Source of the DNA: Vespula vulgaris | Lineage: Eukaryota > Arthropoda > Insecta > Hymenoptera > Vespidae | Assembly (NCBI RefSeq): GCF_905475345.1 | Contig: NC_066593.1 | Span: 6,805,274 to 6,869,273, forward strand | Reading direction: 5' to 3' | Length of the DNA: 64,000 nt | Part shown: positions 1-12,442 of the stretch, piece by piece | How the letters are laid out: the number at the start of each line of letters is the position of its first letter | How positions within the stretch are numbered: the stretch's first letter is position 1 | Made by a program: the position numbers and the translations under genes | Notes under the pieces: model-generated | Told to the model about the DNA's origin: nothing | What the model saw: only the letters and a program-made list of their open reading frames with translations | Databases searched by the model: none

Positions 1-195
1 TCAACAACAGTCAACAACTGAATCTCAAGAACAATCAACGACTGATATTTCAGAACAATCGACTGCAGTATCTCAACAACAATCTACAACAGAATCTCAA
101 CAACAATCTACCACGGAATCTCAAGAATCATCTACTACAGAATCTCAAGAACAATCGACTACAGAATCTCAAGAATCGACTACACAGAAACAAGA
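1..195 (+). repeat. In-frame tandem repeat coding for the Ser/Thr/Gln linker
   Basis: About eight imperfect copies of a 21-27 base unit read roughly GAATCTCAAGAACAATCGACTACA. Unit lengths stay multiples of three, so the frame is kept and the repeat encodes a mucin-like TTESQ(E/Q)QS tract. Such coding minisatellites usually vary in copy number between individuals. The left end lies outside the window. Confidence 0.8.
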
Positions 196-901
196 GAAAT
201 CTACTACCGAATCAAATGAATTGACTTCTACAACCAAAGAACCTTCGATGATGACACCTTGTCCTATTGGAAATTTAACTGATGAACAGATAACTCTTAT
301 TTGTCCCACAGGATTCCGCAAACATCCGCGATATTGTAATTTGTTCTACCAATGTACTAATGAAGGTAATATGGAAATCAAGGTTCTCGTTTTAAGTTGT
401 CCCGAAAATACTATTTTTGACGAGCAAAAAATTCAATGTCTTCCTGAAAATGAAACCAGCCAAGGTTGTACGGGTCTTCGTGCCAATGCTAGATTCTACA
501 GAAAGTTGGAAGAAAATTCTATAACACCAGTACGTATTAAGATCACAAGATGAAATAAATTGATTATTTCGTTAATAAATTATTAATATAAAATATTTTT
601 ATTTTAGGTAAAAGTCTCGTCGCAGCCTTTATGTCCTGACGTTGGACATTATCCATATCGGCAGGGCTGTAGCAACACATTTTATAAATGCAAACGGGAC
701 AGCAGAGATAATCTGCAAGGATATTTCTATAAATGTCCTGCGAATTTCATTTATTGGTCGGTTTCTAGAAGATGTGAACGTGCTACTCGTCTACCTATGT
801 GCACACATTTAGCGTACAGGAAGAATAATTTTTGGGACAGTCGATGGCAATTACCAGTCGAAGACATCAATCTTTCCGCGAGAGCATTGCGTCTCTTCTG
901 A
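1..901 (+). CDS. Secreted chitin-binding, mucin-like protein (peritrophin-A/CBM14 domains), 3' part only
   Basis: The gene enters from the left edge, so its start and signal peptide are outside the window. Two exons are seen: <1-529 (first complete codon at base 2) and 608-901 (TGA at 899-901). They are joined by a 78-base intron with GTACGT donor and TTTTAG acceptor in phase 0. The first ~65 codons are a low-complexity Gln/Ser/Thr/Glu stretch built on a TTESQEQS-like unit, probably O-glycosylated. Two cysteine-rich modules follow, each with the Cys spacing and aromatic residues of the CBM14 (peritrophin-A) family. The first lies at about 255-465 (PCPIG ... LICPTGF ... YCNLFYQC ... LSCPENTIFD ... 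IQC). The second lies at about 620-805 (LCPDVGHYPY ... CSNTFYKC ... YKCPANFIYW ... RRCERATRLPMC). Proteins of this kind bind chitin in peritrophic matrix, cuticle or tracheal lining. The exact family member cannot be named. The last ~30 residues lack cysteine. Confidence 0.88.
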
Positions 902-2148
902 GTCATTAGCTAATGATATACTTCTTTTGTAAATTTTCAAGAACAGTATAAATCCCTCAGGTTACATGCAAAGCTTGTCATCAGGAAATATTATACAAGT
1001 CTTGCACGTAGAAGTGAATGAGACGATTAATCGGTTTTTCTCAACATGGCTGCCAAAGATCGTGATATAGACATTCAATAGATCTTCGATAGCCATCTTG
1101 AAACGATTTACGTTCATTCCAATTTCTACAACGAAACTGATAATATTTTTTAATTATAATCGGTTTCATTTAGAGTAGTTAGATAAAACAATTACTAATT
1201 ATCATCGATCATAATTCACATTATCGTGCTGTACAATTTTTGTTGACGACAGTGTCGAATGTTTTTGACGAGAGATCATAAGCGATAATTGGGGTTTTGG
1301 TTGCGGGACTTGTATGCAATACATGACTGTATTTAATAGTAGTAAATCATACGTATATTTATTAAGCTAATTATTAGTTTAAATAGTATTGACAGAAGTT
1401 CACGGAAAGATTCTCAGGAAATGTCTTCGTTTGAAGAAGAGTGATCCGTACTCTTGAAACGAGAATAACATTTTTGAAGCGACTGAATTTATATATTTGA
1501 AATGTAAAAAGAGAGAAAGAGAGAGAACTTCATGAGAAACAAAATCGAACATTTCAATCAATTTTTATATTTACTTTGTACATATCTATTTTCGTATTTC
1601 TAACTCAATATATCATTATAACATAGACGCATAGTATATAAATACTTTAGTAAATATTTTAATAAATATGTATACATGATTTTCGCGTGTTTATAAACGA
1701 TCTCTGCGTGAACGATTATAAATAAAAAAATGAGTTTTTCAATGTAATGTGTATCTTATTTTTCTGAGATATAGTCTCAAGTTTAAGAAAAAAATTTACT
1801 ACATACAGATATTACAATTTCTTGATTCAAATAAGAAATATCATCTACAATTTTAATTACAGACCTACACCGCTAGATGGTGCAATCACTACACACACAT
1901 AAAGAAATCACACTTATGTATCACTGCGCCTCCTGACTTTCTAGGTACAAAATTAAAGTCGTAGGCAATCTTTTACATTAAGCTTTGGGATCCTCATATA
2001 CTGGAGAAACTGTGAAAAAGTGTTCGAAAGCGAAGTTATTATCAGAATTGATTGTAGCTATTGTGCAGTTGGTGACAAAGTTTATATCGAAAAAAAGTAA
2101 CATCAAAGTTAATTTAGGCAAAGAAAATTAATCTTTGAAAAGTGCACC
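902..2148. other. 3' UTR of the chitin-binding gene and intergenic DNA up to Hrs
   Basis: No coding signal is visible. The left part is probably 3' UTR of the upstream gene, because AATAAA motifs occur at 1661 and 1721. The remaining ~400 bases before the Hrs start codon should hold the Hrs promoter and 5' UTR. No TATA box or other core element stands out. Confidence 0.5.
1721..1726 (+). terminator. Candidate polyadenylation signal of the chitin-binding gene
   Basis: AATAAA followed by an A-rich run lies ~820 bases after the stop codon. A second AATAAA is at 1661-1666. Either could be used. A UTR of this length is plausible but not proven. Confidence 0.35.
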
Positions 2149-5100
2149 ATGTTTCGTACTACAAATTTCGACAGACTATTGGGTAAATTCCACTTCTTTT
2201 GTTCCATTAATACTCACAAAATGTCGGACATCGTTCATTTATAATTATTTTTTTATTATTTAACTATAGATAAAGCCACAAGTCACTTACAACTAGAACC
2301 TGACTGGCCTACAATTTTACAAATATCTGATCTTATACGACAAAATGATGTTCAGTGAGTAAATTTTACATATTTAGTATTTTTATAACTTAGAGTTAAC
2401 CTGTAGGAACTTTAATAATATTTAGTAAATATGTATGTGTATATGCATATGTATCATACATAACATATATATACACATATATAATATATATATTCATCAT
2501 ACATATATAAGAAACCTGGATTAGTCATACATCTAATGATAAGCCAATTGTCTTCTTCTATAGTTTGCTATTAATACAGCCATATTGCATTTGCTTGAAA
2601 TATCATTATTAAATTAAAAGTATTTAGTATTCTGTTTTATTTACAGACCAAAGCAAGCACTTGCTGCTATAAAAAAGAAATTAACCAATCCTAATCCACA
2701 TGTAGCTTCATATGCTCTGCTAGTAAGTAAAATTCTTTGAAATATATTTATTGTATCATTTATTGCCTCTTATAAGTTTCTATTAATGTTGTATCATATA
2801 TTATTGGATAGGTATTAGAATCTTGCGTTAAAAATTGTGGATCACGTATCCAAGATGAAATTGCCACAAAACAATATATGGAACAACTTAAAGAATTAGT
2901 AAAATCATCAACTCATGAGCACGTTAGACAGAAAATATTCGAATTAATACAAGCTTGGGCATATGCATTTCGAAATATTCCTAAGTATAGGGCAGTGCAG
3001 GTAAGATTTTATTTTATATAGAAATGTTCATGGTATATTGATTGAAAATATCATTTTTATAATGTTTCCAGGATACATTAAATATTATGAAAAGTGAAGG
3101 TCATATATTTCCTACTTTACAAGAAAGCGACGCAATGTTCATGGCTGATACTGCTCCTGAGTGGACAAATGGTGATGTTTGTCATCGTTGTCGTATAACA
3201 TTTACCTTTCTTCAACGAAAACATCATTGCAGAGCCTGTGGTCAAGTATTTTGTGCTCATTGCTCGAGTAAAGTATCTACATTACCTAAAATTGGATTTG
3301 AAAAAGAAGTTAGAGTATGTGAAGCATGTTTTGAACAAGTTAATAAGTTAGTACAATTCTTTCTGAATATATAATTTTTGTTATTATATTATTTTTATAA
3401 TATAATTTATATCTTTAGACCTTCTACTACCCAATCAAAAGAAACTGATTTACCAGCTGAATATTTGAGCAGTTCTTTGGCTCAACAACAACAGGTAAGA
3501 AAAAACGAAGAGTATATTACTTACAATTTTAAGTTTAAACTAATACAGATATTCTTTTAGGTTCCTCCTAGAAAAACAGAGGACGAAATTCGTGAAGAAG
3601 AAGATCTGCAATTAGCTATAGCTTTAAGTCAAAGTGAAGCAGAGCAAAAAGAGAGAGAAAAGAAACGAGCAACAAATGCTCTGAAATCTAATGCTGTTTC
3701 TGTATCTAAAACAACATATTCACCTCCCCCATCTCCTGTAAGTTATCACTGTTATTAACCATCATATTATATTTCATATACATATAAATGTACCATATGT
3801 CTATTTTATTGATAATTTTATTTGATATATTCATTTTATAGGGACCAAGTCTGTCGCGAATTCAAGATGAGGAGGAAATTGATCCTGAACTTGCAAAATA
3901 TTTAAATCGCAGGTATTGGGAGCAGAGACAAACAGCAATAGAAGAGCACAGTGCAAGAACAGATGTAACCAGTCCTTCTGCACCTAATATAAGCAGTCCT
4001 ATGCCTCAGAAAATTGTCATTGCAAAACAGCAGAATGGAGAAGTTGATATAGAAATGGAAGAGTTTGTCAATGCTTTAAGATCTCAAGTTGAAATATTTG
4101 TAAATAGAATGAAAAGCAATTCTTCTAGAGGAAGACCTATTACTTCTGACAGCTCTGTACAAAATTTATTTCTAAATATTACACGCATGCACTCAAGGTA
4201 CTCTATATAAAAGATATGAATTTTTAAACTTAAAAAATTTACTTTTTCTTATTCATAATTAATGTATAATTTTGTTCGGTAGATTATTAACATATATTCA
4301 AGAACAAGATGATAGTAGAGTATATTATGAAGGTCTACAGGATAAATTAACACAAATTAAAGATGCCAGAGCTGCTTTAGATGCTTTACGAGATGAGCAT
4401 AGAGAGAAATTGCGCAGACAAGCGGAGGAAGCAGAAAGACAACGACAGATGTTAATGGCACAAAAATTAGCAATTATGCGAAAAAAGAAACAGGATTATT
4501 TACAGTATCAACGACAATTAGCTTTACAGAAGATTCAAGAACAAGAAAGAGAAATGCAAATGAGACAAGAGCAACAAAAACAACAATATATAATGAGTAA
4601 ATAGTTTGCTTTATAAAAATTAAAATTATTTGATTGATGTTTTTAATTATATCCTTCAATATATTTTATATTAACTTTATTTTCTTTTATTTAGGTGGTT
4701 ATCAAAGTATGCCAGGATATATGGGTCATTCACAAGGATCTCCAGTTCGTCAGATGCAGTATCAAGGACCTGGATCAAATTATAATCCTATGTCCCCAAC
4801 AGATCAGGGTGTTTATATGTATGGACAGCATTCAATGGGGCAATATCCTATACAAGGCTACAATATGCCACCAATGAGTTCTCTACCCCCACATATCATA
4901 GGTACAATGACTAATCAAGAATCAACTGCAACTGATTCAGCAGTTCAATCACGGGAAAATGTAGGTAGAGTTGTAATTGCAAATACTGGAATGGTAAGTA
5001 TATGAACAATAATTTTATGTTCCCAAAATAAATGACAAAGAATTATATAACTTAAAATCTTTTTATTATATTTTTTATTATAGATGCCTCAAGTAACGAA

Positions 5101-5671
5101 TCCTATAACACAACTTCAACAACCGACTGCTCATCAGATAGGTCCTGCTCAACAAGGTACTGCTACTCATATTCCAGTGACACAAGTACCACCAAGCCAC
5201 ATGCCACAAGGACCTCACACTTCACAAATATCGGCTTTACCAAATCAGATAGGTATAGCTCAATCAGTACCATCTACTAATATAGCACCCCCACCACCAA
5301 GGCAAATAGTTCCAGCGACACACGGTCCACCTGGACAAGTTGTACTTCCACCACAAATTGGACCACAACCTATTGGTATACCTATTCCACAAGGGGCTCC
5401 AGTACAACAGCATGTTTCTGCTATTATTCCATCTCAAAGAACAACTGCTATACAAGTTTCTGCTGCAGGTGGTACTGGGATGGTTCCATCAAGTCAGTCT
5501 CTACAAGGTCCTACAGGACCTAACTTAAATATGCAAGGAATGACACAAATTTCTGCTACCCAAGGCCAACCATTTACATTTCCACAAAATTCAGCTCCAC
5601 CAGCAGCAGAAAATACTCAAGCAAAGGAGGAACCAAAGCCTGAAACAGCAGAATTAATTTCTTTTGACTAA
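2149..5671 (+). CDS. Hrs: Hepatocyte growth factor-regulated tyrosine kinase substrate (ESCRT-0 subunit Hrs)
   Basis: Eleven exons: 2149-2182, 2270-2354, 2647-2722, 2812-3000, 3072-3346, 3419-3494, 3561-3737, 3842-4197, 4283-4596, 4695-4993 and 5084-5671. All have GT..AG introns and matching phase, giving 822 residues (fly and human Hrs are about 760-780). The order of domains is diagnostic. A VHS domain covers ~1-145 and starts MFRTTNFDRLL. A FYVE zinc finger covers ~159-220, with WTNGDVCHRC, the PI3P-binding RKHHCRACG motif and the paired cysteines. A ubiquitin-interacting motif lies at ~257-273 (EEEDLQLAIALSQSEAE). A charged Gln-rich coiled coil lies at ~425-527, followed by a Pro/Gln/Met-rich tail. 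The protein ends in LISFD, a clathrin-box motif. In the family, Hrs with STAM binds ubiquitinated cargo on PI3P-rich early endosomes, recruits clathrin and hands cargo to ESCRT-I. The start ATG lies in CACCATG and begins the VHS domain exactly where the family does. The tail is somewhat longer than usual. Confidence 0.97.
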
Positions 5672-5979
5672 AATAGTCCAGATGGACATGAGGTTATACC
5701 ATTATTACAGATGCATTTAAGAGAATTTACAGTTTCTTAAAGCTTATTCTAAAATTAGAACATTATTCTAATATCGTTCTTAAATATGTTTATTTACAAT
5801 ATTCAATTTTTGTTTTTAATACCAAATTTAATATAATTTATAAAAAAGTGGTACTATACACGTTGGAAATAGATGTAATACCTGTAGAAAAAGAAAAATT
5901 AAATTATGATAATAATGTTAGCAAGTACTAAAATTTCCCACATTATTTTAAAAGTAAATAATATACTATTGCATTTTAA

Positions 5980-5985
5980 AATAAA
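5980..5985 (+). terminator. Candidate polyadenylation signal of Hrs
   Basis: AATAAA lies ~310 bases after the TAA stop. Another copy at 6011-6016 could serve instead. Confidence 0.4.
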
Positions 5986-6313
5986 TATCTAAGAAAGGAA
6001 ATATATATTGAATAAACAATTTGTCTGTTGTGCAAAAAATAACCTTTCAAGTATTGAAGGGTCTTACAAATATTGAATGCAAAGCATGTTTAACACACAG
6101 ATAATATTTTATATAGATAATTTAAATTACTTTTATTCTAGATTAAAAAACATATATACATTAAATCATTATAAGAAACATTACTCAATAATTTATATAC
6201 TAATGAAATAGTGTCCACATTTAAAAACAATAAACATAATATTTGTATAAAGAATAAAACGTATCTACAAAACATGTAATTACGTAACAGAAATATTTAT
6301 CACGATGTGTTCA

Positions 6314-6319
6314 TTTATT
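6314..6319 (-). terminator. Candidate polyadenylation signal of CLEC16A/ema
   Basis: TTTATT on the plus strand is AATAAA on the minus strand, ~295 bases past the TGA of CLEC16A. Other AT-rich variants occur nearby. Confidence 0.35.
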
Positions 6320-6613
6320 AAAATTTAACGCGGATGTTCTATTTTTTATACAAGTTTCATTTCGTAACTGCAAATGACAAAGTATGTAATTACACAAGAG
6401 GCAGTAGTAATTACCTGTAATATCAGTTACCAAATACTGTGAAAAAACATAGAGTTTTAAAAACTTCAAACGACATACAAATAGTTACAGATTAAATTGA
6501 TTGAGAATTTTGTTTCTATTTCAAAAATGTATATACATTTTTCTTCTTTCATCAGCTTCCTAACAAAAATTTTCCTTTCTCCAAGTTTTAAAAATAATTC
6601 TATTCTTATATAA

Positions 6614-9600
6614 TCATACAGTCTCCACTTGACCCTTTCTACGTGGTTTAACTTCTTGATTTTGAGGAGAAGTAAACGATGTTTCTTCGGAACGTTTTCT
6701 AATTATAGATGAAGATTCACTATTAGTTGAACTACCAGAATTGCAATTATCTTTCTTCTCTAAACATATGTGAGATGCGCTTGCTCCATTAGACGTCAAA
6801 GATGTTTTACGATTACGCATATCCTCAAGAGGTATTTCCTCGCTACGCGGACGTGGCATTTTTGGAGAACTATCTCTAGATCGTAAACCATTTTCATGAA
6901 TCTTCTCATTAGAGTTATTATCAACACGCTTACAACTAGTTGATGGAAGACCAAGAACAGGTCTAAGGACATGTTCCCTGCGCATTTGTGCAGCGAATCC
7001 TGGAACTTTATTTACCGTAAACATTGGTCTTGATTGATCCTTCTGCCTTTGTCCACGTCCAAGAAAACCTAAGATTATTAATATTAAAAATATATATTAT
7101 ATATTCCTAATAAAATTTAATGATCGTATAATGATTTGCTTACGGTCATGTCGCATATTACGTAAAGCATAGTTTGGGGGAGTAGACGAATGGGGTATAC
7201 TTGTTGGTATATCCAATAATCGAGCGATTTGATTTATCTTTCTTTGCCGTACTTTTATTTTACCTTTGGTTAGCCTATATCATAAAAGAATTTTGTAATA
7301 CGTTTTGTATCTAGACGCTAAAATGCTAACTATTTTATATATTACCTTTGTTTTGCAGCCATGCACCTAATATGATCATTAAAGATAAATTTAGTTGATA
7401 GTAACGGAACTCTGTTGCCTGTGCTATTACTCAGAGGCTTGTATATAGTTAAATTCAAACATCTGGAATCGTCCTTGTCACCTGCTACTTCAATATCCTG
7501 TAAAAAGGCTACTACTTTTGCTACACCCCACCCAAGCTTGGCGTCAGGTTCAACTAGAATTAATTGTGTATCATCAACGACCAAAAACCAATGGATTTTT
7601 TGTCCATCTTTCCATACAACTGTACATGCTATTATGTCACTGTTATCTGTAACAGTTATCAGAATTAAAACATGTTTTATGAATTACAAAAATATATTTT
7701 AACTCTTTACCAATATTAATGCCATATAGATATTTCTCTTTTTTTTTTTTTGTAATTATTACATTAAGCAATCATTTAGTTTATTTTCAGATACTATTAT
7801 TAAAGATACTAATTTGTTCAGAGAAAGTAAATAACTTTTACTTAGATCAAGTACGTTGGTAACTTGAACACAATTATCTGGACTTGTTAAGGGTAGCTGT
7901 GTTTCTTCTTCCATATTAATAGTGAAAGACAATTCCCGAATTAAGAAAAATACTCTAATCGCACGACGTGCTCTTTCCTCCTATATAAATATAATTATTA
8001 TACAATATAGACATTGAAATTTTTTTTTCTAAATTTCCAATTTAATAGAATACTTACTTCACCACATGGTAATCGTTTACTAAATTCAATACCAGTCATT
8101 GGGGTACCCGTAGGAGGTAATAAAATATTACTGTCCATCATCAACCATTCAACATTTAAAGGTCTTTTTTGAATTTCATTATATTCGTCCTCAAACATAT
8201 CCAAGAATATCTCTTCATTCTAATAAATTTCATAAAAATAATTTCAGTAATTTCATAACTGTAGTAAATCCATGTTTGATCACACACCTTATAAAAGTTC
8301 CTCAAAAGTGCTGTGCTTTGTTCTTTTGCTGCTTCAATTGCTGCTAAATGCGAATCTTTTAGAAGACTTTGTCCTTCTGATAAAACTAACTGTGTCAACA
8401 ATTTGATTGTTAATTCCAGTGTAACAAGCCTTACTTTAGCATCTAAGAATAAAAGAATTTTTATTCAAATACCATAGAATATAGATATCATAGAAATATC
8501 ATAGAAATATAGATACTTATTTTATTTGATGATTGTATTTGATTGTATAACTTACTTGTTTGACAGCTTAGAGTGATTATATGAATTAGTCTATCTATTA
8601 ATATATCATTGTACCAATTCTTTGTTTCTGCATTCTGTGAAGGAGATAAAACTAAATCCAATGTTTCACGATTTATACCCTTATAAATAAAATTACTAAA
8701 TTACTATATGATTTATGATTATTATTCAAAACTTCTATATTTATTTACTCATTACCTGGTTATTGGCTAATGCATAAAGTAAGCACAATCCAAATAATGC
8801 AGCATAATCATTTTCTGTACAAAATAAGGAATTCAATATAGTTTCTAAAAATGGTTTATTTGATAATAATTCAAGAGCATTATGTTGTATTTGACTCTGT
8901 GTTAATGGACTTTCTAGTGCCAAACGTTCTTTCTCTTCATCAGTTACATTCAAATGCTTTATGTCTTCTAGTTCTTCAGTCGAAATATTCATATCTAATT
9001 CCTCAGAGCTCTTAATAGATGTATCACAGGGCAACATATGAGCACGTGATGTGCTAGGTTTACTTAAATCTTGTACTTTTTCACCTATAGTTTCTCCAGT
9101 CTCACTTGTAAATTCTACATTATTATCATCTTCATTGAGACTTTCTGATATGGTTAATGATTCACATAAATTTTCTAAGGACTTTTCTAATGTTTCTTTT
9201 GGCTGTGAAAATTCGATTAATTTATTTGATGATATATCGCTAAATGTTTCAATCACTTTTCTTACTCCTATTTGAATCATATTCAAATCAGATTTTAGTA
9301 TCACAGCTGCTAAAGTATATACAAGAGGTCCATGAGAAACAATCAAAAAAACTTGAGAAAGTAAAAATAATGCCACAACCACACTGACATATTTTCTTTC
9401 ATCCTAACAATTAAAAAATTATTAATATTAAAGATCTATTAATGTTATTGTAAGATATTACAAATGATATAATTTACCTGATTTTGACAAAGATCTTTTT
9501 GTTTCATTAAAGAATATACATATAGTGGAACTAGTAATTTATGCAACAGATGTTCTGAGAGTACTTTGTTAAGATCGGGTATATTTAAACAAAGTATATC

Positions 9601-10955
9601 ATTTAAATAATGCAAATGATCCAAGTGTTCTGCCACTAAATCTGATAATCTATTTTGACTTTGATGACTATAACATAATAATATATATATATAATTTTTT
9701 TTTATTTTATTTAGTTTATTTATTCGCTGTAGTAATATGAAAATATGAAATGTAATAAAACTTACTCTGCATCATTTCGGACACATGTATCCAATTCTAT
9801 AATATGATTACCAATAAACCATACAAGATTACTAAAATAAGGTGCTGCTGTGCGATCTCTTATAAATGCCAACATAGACACATCTTCCACACGATATACA
9901 TTTAAAGTCAAAGTTCTTACTGCTATGCGAACCATACCCTCTGAATGATTGAAAAACTTAATGGCTTCCGTATATAGAGGAAAGTCATTGGTATGCTGAT
10001 AAAAATATTAAATTACAAAGTATTCTCATATATAAAGCATTATGTTTGTGTAATAAATGTAGTTCAAATTGTGCAAAATAACAAAAGTAAAGTATATACT
10101 TCATACACATAAGCATTTGTTTCAAATTTTAACTTATTAAAATGAATTCTTTAAAATAATAATATAAAAATTAGGTACATATGATATTAGATGAGAAATG
10201 AAATAAGAAACATAGAGGCTTATTACGTGTACCTCGTTTACCTCATTATAGAAGAAATGGATGGTATGAGTATTTAACTTCAAGCTCAAGGTTTTTAAGA
10301 AACTGATGTAATATGCCATTACCTCCTCATCACTGAAGTCAAATTTGTGCACAATAATACTATTTACATGGTTATTACTTAATAGGTAGTCTACAAATAT
10401 TTTTCAAATATAAGACATGTTATAAAAATAAAATAAACAATTAAAAAAACATAGTTTACATAAAATATGACTTACACAAAGATGTTTCATTACGTATATT
10501 TTCAAATAAAATATTGAGCGTCTGAAGTAATTGAACACATACATAGCTTCCACATTTCTGCTTCATAATACGCAAGAAGAATGAAAGCATGTTCTTTTCC
10601 AAAAAGAAGCTGTAAACAATGTTTAAAAATTATTATTCATCATATTTTGGTTAAATTCACAAAATATTAGATTAAATAATAAATAATATCACTTACTCAA
10701 AGACGCTACTATCGTTTTGGTCACCCCATATTAAAATTTCAGCTATTGAACGAAGAGTTTCTACTAATAAACCTCTATTATTTTCAGAAACTGTTTGATT
10801 TTTCGACAGAACATTGTACAGGTACCTAAGCATAACATAATATTTACCATCATAATCAAAAATTGAAATAGACATACATACTTAAGGTGCTCTAAAGAAT
10901 GTGGATTTTTTGGCTTCCAAAGGCCTCCTCCAAACCAACTACGACTTCGAAACAT
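6614..10955 (-). CDS. ema: CLEC16A homologue (endosomal maturation defective)
   Basis: Fourteen minus-strand exons: 10955-10882, 10825-10697, 10609-10476, 10390-10242, 9995-9766, 9667-9478, 9403-8756, 8679-8556, 8442-8288, 8219-8058, 7980-7842, 7646-7346, 7274-7144 and 7068-6614. All introns are GT..AG and phases agree throughout, giving 1006 residues (human CLEC16A is about 1050). The N-terminus MFRSRSWFGGG and the conserved FPL region (~40-195) match the family closely, for example IAEILIWGDQNDSSVF, VHKFDFSDEEVMAYYISFLK and the EAIKFFNHSEGMVRIAVRT segment. LSDLVAEHLDHLHYLNDIL and LLPPTGTPMTGIEF further on are also family signatures. A Ser/Glu-rich, probably disordered insert lies in exon 7, and the C-terminal exon is Ser-rich and basic. 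Despite the human name there is no C-type lectin domain. In flies Ema promotes endosome maturation and autophagy; mammalian CLEC16A acts with the E3 ligase Nrdp1 in mitophagy. An ATG two codons upstream (10961) has a weaker context. Confidence 0.96.
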
Positions 10956-10961
10956 TTTCAT

Positions 10962-12442
10962 ATGTTATGAACTTAATTGGGTATGATTCACAATGTATTC
11001 ATATTTGATTTTAGTTTAATTTAATTTCTTGTAAGTATTACTTCATGTCGTTTAGATAGGTTAGGTGAGATGTAATGATTTATATGTGTAAAATACGTCT
11101 AAATATATGGATTATTTTAAAGAAATGTCACAATACATATTACATTGTTTTAAAGTAAAGGTTATTATCTGTCGAAGAATTTCTTTTTCGCAATATATTT
11201 TGATCTAATTACTGATCTCACTTGAAATATCGTCACTTTTCATTATATATTTCAACTCTACACATTGTACAAATTACAACGAAGTGTATTATATACGATA
11301 AATTTGTAATATTCTACGCAACACAACACGCAACGCAGTTCTCCATTAAACTACGAACTATGAACTGGCGTGCTGTACGTATGTACATCTTAAGTCAGGT
11401 TATCTCCTTAAAGCAATTTATCTCCTTTCGCTCGAAGCGTGTGTGACTTCAGCGACAGGTACGGACAAAATATGAACTACAAATGCGAGTGGAGCACTCT
11501 CACCGTCACGACTGTCGTAAGTTTAAATAGTTTATATTCCTCTCACTTAACATAAAGATCAGGTTAATTTGGGTTAGAATAGATAATATTATACTAGTGG
11601 ACTCACGCTTTTCATTCTCTCACATTTATATCTTTCTTTAATAATGATCGATACGAAAATTACTAAATACTTATATATCATATATTATTTTATATAATAC
11701 AATATATTTTTTGATATGATACAGTATTTTTTTTCTACTTCTTTTTCTTTTCACTATTTTCATTATTATATTATTATATTATATATCAGTAGTATAATAA
11801 TAGTAATAACATAATATAAAGAGAATTAATCTTACAGGAGAAATTACTAAAAAAAATAGTGCTGGGAGTTCTCATATATTTTATATACAGAATGGAAACG
11901 AATTAATATTTTGATTTTTATAAAAATAATATATAATATATAAGTACATTTTCACTAATTTTTACTTTAGACTAAATAACCAACAAAATCTACATAGAAT
12001 TCTACTATATCCAATCTATTTATTTGTAGAAGTATTAAAGTGTTAGTACTTAAATGTTTTATTAGAATTAGATTAAAGGGAATTTGAAAATATATTAAAA
12101 TATGCAGCCACTCGCTCGGAGTTCGATAAATAGTAAGTAATACGATTTTTTTATATTCACTCATTATTATTATTTATATTCATTTCTCTAAATAACATGT
12201 CTTGTAATTCGTGTATAATTACGAATCTCTTTTGTAATAATATACTTATATTTGAAAAGTATATGATCATGGCGGGTAAATAGGCAACCAATCAAACCAT
12301 AGCTTTCTTTGTTGCGCTTTTCACTATGAGGTTATGTACATTTAAATCAATTCGTGTATTATTTATACTATAACGAATGTGTATTTTTAAGTGTATATAA
12401 TATTTTTTCTTTAAAAGAAAATATTTTTTTGAATCATTTATA
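10962..12442. other. Divergent intergenic region between CLEC16A/ema and Dnmt2
   Basis: This ~1.5-kb stretch should hold both promoters, because the two genes are transcribed away from each other. A GC-richer block at about 11310-11520 contains the odd-centred palindrome ACGACTGTCGT at 11508-11518. It may be a 5' UTR or core promoter region for CLEC16A. The rest is strongly AT-rich, and no convincing coding exon is visible. Confidence 0.5.
12288..12294 (+). promoter_or_regulatory. Possible CCAAT element upstream of Dnmt2
   Basis: CCAATCA lies ~150 bases before the Dnmt2 start codon, shortly after a GGCGGG stretch at about 12271. A CCAAT box at this distance suits a housekeeping promoter, but a 7-base match is weak evidence. 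Confidence 0.25.

Larger units (their letters stand above)
5672..6613. other. Convergent 3' UTRs of Hrs and CLEC16A
   Basis: AT-rich and non-coding. Candidate plus-strand AATAAA signals are at 5980 and 6011. The reverse-complement signal for the opposite gene is at 6314-6319. If both distal signals are used, the transcripts approach within about 300 bases of each other without overlapping. Confidence 0.6.
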
